DNA from: JAYREN01 sp963663375 | GTDB taxonomy: Bacteria; Acidobacteriota; Holophagae; Holophagales; Holophagaceae | Length of the DNA stretch: 64,000 nt | Direction: 5' to 3' | NCBI GenBank assembly: GCA_963663375.1 | Contig: OY760195.1 | Location: 2,418,001-2,482,000 of the forward strand | In this document: positions 57,602-64,000 of the stretch, piece by piece | Numbering within the stretch: position 1 is the first letter of the stretch | Layout: the number at the start of each line of letters is the position of its first letter | Position numbers and translations under genes: made by a program | Notes under the pieces: generated by a model | Seen by the model: the letters and a program-made list of their open reading frames with translations, nothing else | The model's database searches: none | What the model was told of the DNA's origin: nothing

Positions 57602-58483
57602 CTACTTGATCGGCACGAACACCAGACCCCCGTTGGGGGCCACGAGTACCGCGCGGTTCTCCAAGATCCCAGCGAGGTGGAATTCCTCGGTGACCCCCGT
57701 GGGGAGAAATTCCACCGTCGAACCCGTGAAGTCGAGGCGGGCGAGCAGGAGGCCCTGCTGGCGGAGCGCGGGGAGTCCCGAGGCGGGCACGGCGGAAAAG
57801 GCCACGCCCTTGCTCCACCACCAGGTGATGGCTCCACGATCCTTTTCCCCCAGGGAGAGCCTGGGAGGGGCGGCCTCGCCCAGGGTGAACATCGCCTGGC
57901 CGAGGGAGTCGCCCTTCTTCCCGTCCAGGAGGGTGGCCATCATGTCCTCGTTGCTGACCAGGACGAGGTTCGTTTCATCGTTGCGGAGGATGCGGTGCAG
58001 GATGCGGGCGGTGTGCTCCCCCTTCTTGGGTTTCTTGCCGTAGGTCCAGACTTCGCTGCCGGTCTTGATGTCGCGCCGCTCGATGAAGGGGGCCGGCGTG
58101 CGGTAGGAGATGGCGATGCCGTTGGGAGGGAGGAAATCCACATCGCCCACTTCGGCGGGCAGATTGATGGTCCGCTGAACCTGACCGCTCTTGTTGAGCT
58201 GTTTCATGACCGCGCCGGCCATGACCCAGATGCGGTCATCGTCCACCACCCACCGCTCCGGCACCATCTCCGCCTTGGAGAGGTCCACCGTTCCCAGGAC
58301 GCCACCATCCTGCATCCAGGTGATCAGCATTCGGGTAGCCGGGTCGTAGAAGGTGGCGGCGCCGGTGGCATCGAACCGGGCCCAGCCCTTGGCGGACCGG
58401 GGAGCATCCCATTCCTGGGCATGGCCCACCGCGCCGGAGATCAAAGCGGCAAGGGAGATCGCTAGACCCAGCTTGAAGTGCAT
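57602..58483 (-). CDS. Secreted protein of unknown function (possible beta-propeller)
   Basis: 293 residues from MHFKLGLAISLAALISGAVG, a cleavable signal peptide. The mature part has short repeated strands with aromatic/Asp turns (DPATRMLITWMQDG, LPPNGIAISYRTPAPFIERR, LLLARLDFTGSTVEFLP), suggesting an SMP-30- or YncE-like propeller. No catalytic pattern. Start at 58483 is preceded by CAAGGAGA. Longer in-frame extension is rejected because it lies before the signal peptide. Confidence 0.65.
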   Translation of the reverse strand: MHFKLGLAISLAALISGAVGHAQEWDAPRSAKGWARFDATGAATFYDPATRMLITWMQDGGVLGTVDLSKAEMVPERWVVDDDRIWVMAGAVMKQLNKSGQVQRTINLPAEVGDVDFLPPNGIAISYRTPAPFIERRDIKTGSEVWTYGKKPKKGEHTARILHRILRNDETNLVLVSNEDMMATLLDGKKGDSLGQAMFTLGEAAPPRLSLGEKDRGAITWWWSKGVAFSAVPASGLPALRQQGLLLARLDFTGSTVEFLPTGVTEEFHLAGILENRAVLVAPNGGLVFVPIK

Positions 58484-58590
58484 TGAAATCTCCTTGCGAA
58501 CAAGGACGAGGGGCATCGGGAACTTAGAAAAACTACGGTGACCTGACCTTATACAATTGTCGGCACCCAGGCAAGAAGGGATGAATGTAA

Positions 58591-60528
58591 TCACTCGGTA
58601 ATCGTCTCGGCCCCGGCCTGGACCCGCTGACCGAAGGCCAGGATGCGGCTGAGGAGGGCCTCGGGGCTGAGCCCCTCCTCGTCCAGGAGCCGCTGGCTGT
58701 CGCCGTGCTGAATGATCCGGTCGGGGATCGCGCAGCAGAGCCAGGGGCGGCTGAGGCCCGACCGGGAGAGGCACTCGGAGACGGCCGCGCCGAAGCCGCC
58801 GGGTTCACAGCCCTCTTCCAGGGTGACCACGCCCCGGGTGCGCCTCGCCCAATGCGCCAGCAATTCCTCGTCCAGGGGCTTCACGAACCGGGCATTGATG
58901 ACCGCGCAGGAGAGGCTGGCCTCATCCTGGAGGCGCTGGGCCAGGAGCATGGCCGGCGCCACCATGGAGCCCAGGGCGGCGATCACGAGATCGCTTCCTT
59001 CCCGGAGCAGTTCCGCCTTGCCGATGGGCAGGGGGGTGATGGGATCTTCAAGGGGGACGCCCAATCCATTTCCCCTGGGGTAGCGAAGGGCGGCGGGGCC
59101 ACCGGAGTAGAGGCCCGTCAGGAGCATGCGCCGGAGCTCGTTCTCGTCCTTGGGGGCCATGATGACCATGTTGGGCATGCAGCGCAGGTAGGCCAGGTCA
59201 TAGAGCCCGTGATGGGTGGGGCCGTCGGCGCCCACGATGCCCGCCCGATCCAGGGCGAAGGTGACCGGCAGGTTCTGGAGACAGACGTCGTGGAGGACCT
59301 GGTCGAAACCCCGCTGGAGGAAGGTGCTGTAGATGGCGCAGACCGGCCTCATGCCCTGCACCGCGAGTCCGGCGGCGAAGGTGACGGCATGTTGTTCGGC
59401 GATCCCCACATCGAAGCAGCGCTTGGGCATGGCCTTCTGCAATAGATTCAGGCCGGTGCCATCGAGCATCGCCGCCGTGATCCCGACGATCTTTTCGTCC
59501 TGACGGGCCAGTTCCACGAGGGTGGACCCGAAGACCTGGGTGTAGGAAGGGGCCGTGGGTTTGGCGGGATCCGCCTTGATCATCTCGCCGGCCTCGGCAT
59601 TGAAGGCCGTAACGCCGTGCCATTTTAGGGGATCCTTCTCGGCGGGCGTATAGCCGTAGCCCTTCTGGGTCTGGACATGCAGCAGGACGGGGCCTTCCTG
59701 CATGCGCTCCTTGGCCTCGGCAAGAGCCTTCGTCAGGGCGCCGATGTCGTGGCCCTTCACGGGGCCCAGGTAGCAGAAGCCCAGATCCTCGAAGAGAAGG
59801 CCCGGTACCGCGATGCGCTTGAAGGATTCCTCGCTCCACTTCGCCGCCTTGGCCAAGCGCAGGCTCACGCTCTGCACGGGAATGGACTTGATGGCGCCCT
59901 CGATGCGATCGCGCCAGCGCTTGTAGTACTGGCCCGAGATCATCTGGTTCAGGTAGCCCTGGAGCGAACCCACGTTGGGGTTGATGCTCATGTCGTTGTC
60001 GTTGAGGATCACCATGAATTTGCGGGTTTCCAGGAATCCGGCCTGGTTGAGCCCCTCGAAGGCCATTCCTGCGGTCATGGAGCCATCCCCGATGACGGCG
60101 ATGCTGGTGAAGTCCTGCTTTTGGAGATCCCGGGCCATGGCCATGCCAAGGGCTGCGGAAATGCTCGTGCTGGCGTGGCCCGCCCCAAAGTGGTCGTAGG
60201 GGCTCTCGTCCCGCTTCAGGAAACCCGACAGCCCCTGGTGCTTGCGCAGAGTAGGGAAGCGGTTCTTGCGGCCCGTGAGGATCTTGTGCGGATAGGACTG
60301 GTGGCCTACGTCCCACACGATGCGATCCACCAGGAAATCGAAATGGTGGAAGAGGGCCACCGTGAGCTCGACCACGCCCAGGTTCGAGCTGAAGTGGCCG
60401 CCCGTCTCGCTGACGGAGTCGATGAGAAAGCCGCGCACCTCCTCGGCGAGCTGCTCCAGTTGGCCCAGGGAGAAGTGGCGAATCTGCTGCGGTGCCGCCA
60501 GGGAATCGAGAAGAGGGTAGGAACTCAC
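58591..60528 (-). CDS. dxs: 1-deoxy-D-xylulose-5-phosphate synthase
   Basis: 645 residues, first enzyme of the MEP isoprenoid pathway (pyruvate plus G3P). Motifs are IVWDVGHQSYPHKILTGR, DHFGAGHASTSISAALG, VIGDGSMTAGMAFEGLNQAG (TPP/Mg site), and in the transketolase domain DRAGIVGADGPTHHGLYDLA and QHAVTFAAGL. Start overlaps the ispA stop by four bases, so translation is coupled and it is the third gene of the xseB-ispA-dxs operon. C-terminus is full length. Confidence 0.97.
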   Translation of the reverse strand: MSSYPLLDSLAAPQQIRHFSLGQLEQLAEEVRGFLIDSVSETGGHFSSNLGVVELTVALFHHFDFLVDRIVWDVGHQSYPHKILTGRKNRFPTLRKHQGLSGFLKRDESPYDHFGAGHASTSISAALGMAMARDLQKQDFTSIAVIGDGSMTAGMAFEGLNQAGFLETRKFMVILNDNDMSINPNVGSLQGYLNQMISGQYYKRWRDRIEGAIKSIPVQSVSLRLAKAAKWSEESFKRIAVPGLLFEDLGFCYLGPVKGHDIGALTKALAEAKERMQEGPVLLHVQTQKGYGYTPAEKDPLKWHGVTAFNAEAGEMIKADPAKPTAPSYTQVFGSTLVELARQDEKIVGITAAMLDGTGLNLLQKAMPKRCFDVGIAEQHAVTFAAGLAVQGMRPVCAIYSTFLQRGFDQVLHDVCLQNLPVTFALDRAGIVGADGPTHHGLYDLAYLRCMPNMVIMAPKDENELRRMLLTGLYSGGPAALRYPRGNGLGVPLEDPITPLPIGKAELLREGSDLVIAALGSMVAPAMLLAQRLQDEASLSCAVINARFVKPLDEELLAHWARRTRGVVTLEEGCEPGGFGAAVSECLSRSGLSRPWLCCAIPDRIIQHGDSQRLLDEEGLSPEALLSRILAFGQRVQAGAETITE

Positions 60529-61430
60529 GCCCGGCGCTCCGCCAAGAATCGCGCCCAGGCCGCCAGAGGGGTAGGGTTCGGAAGGGTTTGAAGGTGGCCG
60601 ATGGCCCGTTCGGTGGCTTCCAGCAGGGCCTTGTGGGCGCCGTCGAGGCCGAGTAGCAGGGGGTAGGTGATCTTGCCCTTGCCAGCGTCCTTGCCCACGC
60701 GCTTGCCCATCTGCTCGGCGGTGCTGGTGGCATCCAGGATGTCGTCCTGGATCTGGAAGGCTAAGCCGAGAGCGGCGCCCGCCTCCCGGAGGGCCTTCCG
60801 CTGGGTTGGGGAGGCGCCCGCGGCGGCTCCGCCCAGTTCGAGGGAGGCCCGCAGCAGCGCACCGGTCTTGAGGCGATGGATGAGTTTGAGGTGATCCAGG
60901 TCGTAGGATTCGCCCCTCTGGGTGCGGGCCTCGCCCTCCAGGTCCAGGGATTGGCCGCCGACCATGCCGCGCCAGCCGGCGGCCTCGGCGAGGATGCCCA
61001 CGGCCAGAAGGCGGCGGTCGGCGGGCAGCCCTTCATCCCCGGCCAGCACGGAGAAGGCCTCCGTGAGCAGACCGTCCCCCGCCAGGATGGCCTGGCCTTC
61101 GCCAAAGGCTACGTGGCAGGTGGGCTTGCCCCGCCGGAGATCGTCATCGTCCATGGCAGGGAGATCATCGTGGATGAGCGAATAGGTGTGGATGTACTCG
61201 AGGGCAACGGCGCAGGAAATCGCCGTTTCAGCGGAAGTGCCCAGGACCTCGGCCGTGAGCATGCAGAGCACGGGGCGGACCCGTTTGCCACCGGCTTCCA
61301 GGCTGTACCTCATGGCCTCGCCCACCTTTGGGGCCTCTCCCTTCTGGAGAGGTGAGGCGAGCCTGGCTTCGAGCAGGGGTACGAGGCGGGCCAGATCCTG
61401 CTGGACCAGGGCCGAAGAATCTGGAATCAC
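60525..61430 (-). CDS. ispA: Farnesyl/geranyl diphosphate synthase (polyprenyl synthetase)
   Basis: 301 residues. First Asp-rich motif DDLPAMDDDDLRRGK and second motif QIQDDILDATS are intact. GGKRVRPVLCML precedes the first. The aromatic residue set before the first motif suggests C15 product length. It lies between xseB and dxs with four-base overlaps on both sides, linking the isoprenoid genes. No frameshift noted. Confidence 0.94.
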   Translation of the reverse strand: MIPDSSALVQQDLARLVPLLEARLASPLQKGEAPKVGEAMRYSLEAGGKRVRPVLCMLTAEVLGTSAETAISCAVALEYIHTYSLIHDDLPAMDDDDLRRGKPTCHVAFGEGQAILAGDGLLTEAFSVLAGDEGLPADRRLLAVGILAEAAGWRGMVGGQSLDLEGEARTQRGESYDLDHLKLIHRLKTGALLRASLELGGAAAGASPTQRKALREAGAALGLAFQIQDDILDATSTAEQMGKRVGKDAGKGKITYPLLLGLDGAHKALLEATERAIGHLQTLPNPTPLAAWARFLAERRA

Positions 61431-61675
61431 GCGTTCTCTCCATCCAGAGACTCCGCTCGGTATTCTCCGCCCAGGCTCTGTTTCAGGACTTCCACTTTTC
61501 GGTGGGCGTCCGCGAGCTGCTGCTGGAGGTCCTTGCTGAGCCGAATGCCCTCTTCGAAGCGCCCAAGGGCCTCCTCCAGGCTCAGGCTCCCCCCTTCCAG
61601 CTGCTGGACCAGGGCTTCAAGGCGCTCGAGGCCGTCTTCGAAGGAAGGAGAAGGGGGTGTTGCCATGGATTTCAT
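61427..61675 (-). CDS. xseB: Exodeoxyribonuclease VII small subunit
   Basis: 82 residues, the normal XseB length. FEDGLERLEALVQQLEGGSL then SLEEALGRFEEGIRL matches the family helical domain. It binds XseA; the large subunit gene is not nearby. It opens the isoprenoid operon and overlaps ispA. A hairpin lies 6-34 bp upstream of its start on the same strand, so it probably has its own promoter. Confidence 0.93.
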   Translation of the reverse strand: MKSMATPPSPSFEDGLERLEALVQQLEGGSLSLEEALGRFEEGIRLSKDLQQQLADAHRKVEVLKQSLGGEYRAESLDGENA

Positions 61676-61681
61676 TGTATG

Positions 61682-61709
61682 TGAAAGGAGGCCCGCAGGC
61701 CTCCTTTCA
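61682..61709 (-). terminator. Terminator hairpin between secreted protein gene and xseB
   Basis: Perfect 12-bp stem TGAAAGGAGGCC/GGCCTCCTTTCA with a 4-nt loop, 14 bp downstream of the stop of the minus-strand gene at 61724. The T-rich 3' arm suits an intrinsic terminator. Confidence 0.75.
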
Positions 61710-61723
61710 GCGGTAGGCGTATT

Positions 61724-62479
61724 TCAGCGGCCCTTGCCGACCTGTTCCCGGAGCTGCTTCCCGAGATCCTCGGTCTTGTAGCCCGCGGGCAGTTCGAAGA
61801 CGGCGGCGGCGATGGGCCCCTCGGTCACCTTCGTGGCCTCGGTGCTGGCATTGATGCCCATGAAGCCGCTCATGCTGGTCTTCAGGGCCAGGCCCTTGAT
61901 CTTGCTCATCTCTTCATAGAGGCGCGCCATGCTCTTGCCCATGGGGCCCGCGGCGGCGGTCAGGGCGCCCTTGGCCTTCATCATTTTGGCGAAGCTGGCG
62001 GCGGGGATCGGGGGGACCAGGGACGGGTCATTGCTGCTCTCGAAGACCATCTTGCCCACGGTGATCTTGTACTTTTTGCAGGTGCGCTCGACGATCACTT
62101 CCTTGCCCAGTTCCTCGACCTTGAAGTTGTTGGGGTCGCCGAAGAAGGAACCCATCATGGCGCCGAGACCCTCGGGCATCTGAGTCTGCATGGCTTCCAT
62201 GGCGGCCATGGCATCATCAAAGTTCAGCTTCTGGATGAGCTTCTTGCCGTGGTTGATGGTGTAGGTCGTAAGCGTCTGGTAGTCCGTCAACGTATCGATC
62301 TTGGATCCGGCGTTGTTGATCCGCTGGAATTTGGAGCTGTAGTAGTGGGTTTCGATGCCGTCCGTCTTGGTGCCCATGGGGCCCTTGCCCTTGCTGTTGA
62401 AGGCGATGGTGAGATCACCCGCGTACATGGAAACCGCGGCAACGGCCGCAGCGAGCATAAGCCTGATTGCTTTTTTCAT
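61724..62479 (-). CDS. Secreted DUF4412-like protein
   Basis: 251 residues from MKKAIRLMLAAAVAAVSMYA, a good signal peptide with AAGGAGA ahead of the start. The mature part has strands DLTIAFNSKGKGPMGTKTDG, IETHYYSSKFQRINNAG and the pattern KKYKITVGKMVFESS, similar to DUF4412-type periplasmic proteins; the assignment is tentative. Met-rich helices (MAAMEAMQTQMPEGLGAMMG) are notable. A terminator follows. Confidence 0.65.
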   Translation of the reverse strand: MKKAIRLMLAAAVAAVSMYAGDLTIAFNSKGKGPMGTKTDGIETHYYSSKFQRINNAGSKIDTLTDYQTLTTYTINHGKKLIQKLNFDDAMAAMEAMQTQMPEGLGAMMGSFFGDPNNFKVEELGKEVIVERTCKKYKITVGKMVFESSNDPSLVPPIPAASFAKMMKAKGALTAAAGPMGKSMARLYEEMSKIKGLALKTSMSGFMGINASTEATKVTEGPIAAAVFELPAGYKTEDLGKQLREQVGKGR

Positions 62480-62572
62480 GCTTTTCTCCTTGGTTGGCTG
62501 GCCAAATACTACGCTTGTGGAACCGAGGTATCCAGGCCGACCTGAAGTAGACTTGTAAAAAAAGGTGAATGC

Positions 62573-63997
62573 ATGACCCGAGTGTTGGTGGTGGATGACA
62601 GTCAAGAAACCTGTGACCTGCTCGAGCTGCTGCTGAGCAAGGAGGAAGTGGGGATGGACCTGGAGGTCGTGAAGGCCACTCGGCCCGAGGAGGCCCTGGA
62701 GCATCTCAGGAAGGGCGCCTTCGATCTGATGCTCTCGGATATCAACCTCGAGGCCAGTCTGGATGGGCTGGATTTGCTCCGGGTCGCCAAGCCGCTCGGA
62801 GTTGAGACCATCCTGCTGACGGGCTTCGGCACGCTGGAAAAGGCCCTCGAGGCCGTGCGCGAGGGCGCCTTCGATTTCATCTCCAAGCCCTGGAACAACG
62901 AAGAGCTCAAGACCCTCGTCAAGCGCGCCATCGTGCGCAAGGACGGGCGGCGCGCGCCAGAAAAAGCCCCCAAGCTCCAACGCAGCGTGATCATCGGATC
63001 GAGCCCCAAGATGATGGACGTCTACCGGACCATCGCCTCGCTCCAGAACAGCCGGACCACGGTGCTGATCACGGGAGAGAGCGGCACGGGCAAGGAACTG
63101 GTGGCTCGCACTATTCACACCAGCAGCGACCGCCGCGACCAGGCCTTCGTGGCGATCAACTGCGGCGCCATGACCGAGACCCTGCTGGAGTCCGAACTCT
63201 TCGGTCACGCCAAGGGCTCCTTCACTGGGGCCATCAGCGAGAAGAAGGGGCTCTTCGAGGAGGCCACCGGGGGCACGATCTTCCTGGATGAGATCGGCGA
63301 AACCTCCCCTAGCTTCCAGGTGCGCCTCCTTCGGGTGTTGCAGGAACAGGAAGTGCGCAGGGTCGGCAGCAACAAGACCGTGAAGGTGGACGTGCGGATC
63401 ATCGCGGCGACCAACCGGGATCTCACGGCCATGGTGAAGGCCGGGAAGTTTCGTGAAGACCTCTATTACCGTCTGAGCGTGGTGGAGATCCGCGTTCCCC
63501 CCGTGCGCGAACGCTGGTCCCGGGATGAAAACACCGGCAAGATCATCTCCGACGCTCCGCTGTTGATCGACCATTTCCTAGCCGAATGCAACCTGCGGGA
63601 TTCCCAGAACTACAGCATCCGGTCGGATGCGCGGCAGATGCTGGAGCGGTACAGCTGGCCCGGCAACGTGCGGGAGATGGCCAATGTCATCGAGCATCTG
63701 ACCCAGCTGAGCCGAGGTAGGGAGATCACCCCCGAGGACTTCTCCGACAAGATCAAGGAAGAACTTCGGGCCCGCCCCTCGAGTGTGCCCCATGCCCCCA
63801 CGCCTCTGATCGAGCTCATCGAGGGCTGGGACCACCTGCCCACGCTGGAGGAACTGGAGCGCAGGTACATCCAGGTGCTGCTGAAGCACCAGCACAAGAA
63901 GAGCCGGATCGCGGAAATCCTCGGTAAGGACCGGACCACGCTCTACCGGAAACTGCGGGATCTGGGGCTGGCGGAGGCCGGAGAAGAAGGAGGCTGA
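62573..63997 (+). CDS. Sigma-54-dependent response regulator (NtrC family)
   Basis: 474 residues. The receiver has D8-D9, phosphoacceptor D56, T83 and K105. The AAA+ domain has Walker A GESGTGKE at 168-175, GSFTGA at 215-220 (a GAFTGA variant that contacts sigma-54) and Walker B TIFLDE. A Fis-type HTH (KKSRIAEILGKDRTTLYRKL) ends the protein. It activates sigma-54 promoters after phosphorylation. No kinase is adjacent in the window; the gene continues to the last bases, so the downstream partner may be outside. Confidence 0.95.
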   Translation: MTRVLVVDDSQETCDLLELLLSKEEVGMDLEVVKATRPEEALEHLRKGAFDLMLSDINLEASLDGLDLLRVAKPLGVETILLTGFGTLEKALEAVREGAFDFISKPWNNEELKTLVKRAIVRKDGRRAPEKAPKLQRSVIIGSSPKMMDVYRTIASLQNSRTTVLITGESGTGKELVARTIHTSSDRRDQAFVAINCGAMTETLLESELFGHAKGSFTGAISEKKGLFEEATGGTIFLDEIGETSPSFQVRLLRVLQEQEVRRVGSNKTVKVDVRIIAATNRDLTAMVKAGKFREDLYYRLSVVEIRVPPVRERWSRDENTGKIISDAPLLIDHFLAECNLRDSQNYSIRSDARQMLERYSWPGNVREMANVIEHLTQLSRGREITPEDFSDKIKEELRARPSSVPHAPTPLIELIEGWDHLPTLEELERRYIQVLLKHQHKKSRIAEILGKDRTTLYRKLRDLGLAEAGEEGG

Positions 63998-64000
63998 GGG

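Overview
The window is about 64 kb of GC-rich, densely coded DNA from a Gram-negative, probably strictly or facultatively anaerobic bacterium. Outer-membrane markers are a porin, SurA/PpiC chaperones, a LolD/FtsX-type ABC pair and lipoproteins. Redox markers are a tungsten-type aldehyde oxidoreductase, a cytochrome bd oxidase, a hemerythrin-type protein and an acetate transporter. The gene set and style suggest Acidobacteriota, class Holophagae (Geothrix-like). That placement is inference from gene content; no rRNA is present to prove it.

Layout. 1-8.1 kb: end of an FHA-GAF signalling protein (cut by the window edge), rimO with a lipoprotein-export-type ABC pair, a hemerythrin-like protein, pgpA, an S41 protease and a LolA-like secreted protein. 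8.1-13.3 kb: an XPB-type helicase divergent from its Helicase_C_3-type partner, then a CsgG/TPR/SHOCT protein. 13.3-18.4 kb: a 354-bp inverted-repeat element, an RluA-family enzyme, a cysteine-rich PAS kinase, a TauE exporter, purF and a 58-bp tandem repeat array. 18.4-24.3 kb: frr, a HAD hydrolase, an LEA14-like lipoprotein, queD, tRNA-Arg(UCU) with a small tRNA-bounded insert carrying a DUF4424 gene, DUF1287, and an ECF sigma/membrane protein pair. 24.4-26.6 kb: a family 4 uracil-DNA glycosylase, PilZ, rplI and HU.

26.9-36.9 kb is the most coherent module. ThiS/MoaD-like protein, AOR-family oxidoreductase, a four-cluster ferredoxin subunit, TupC, TupB, a P5C dehydrogenase, two TupA paralogues and a ModE-like regulator all lie on the minus strand, with moeA divergent. 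It reads as tungstate uptake, sensing, cofactor maturation and the tungstoenzyme in one block.

36.9-64 kb: DUF4342, a four-helix membrane protein, a single-chain L,D-transpeptidase/Mur-ligase fusion, SatP, MscS, cydAB (with a duplicated cydB start split by a palindromic repeat), rsmI, a porin, a sensor-propeller diguanylate cyclase, bioFDA, a Bax-inhibitor-1 protein, two parvulin-type chaperones, an S4 protein, a YhaM-like HD protein, two uncharacterised genes, dxs-ispA-xseB, a secreted protein, and an NtrC-type regulator ending at the window edge.

Four kinds of non-coding repeat structure stand out: a covarying 28-nt REP-like palindrome (three copies), the 354-bp element with 19-bp terminal inverted repeats, a two-copy post-stop repeat, and tRNA-Arg tail duplications.
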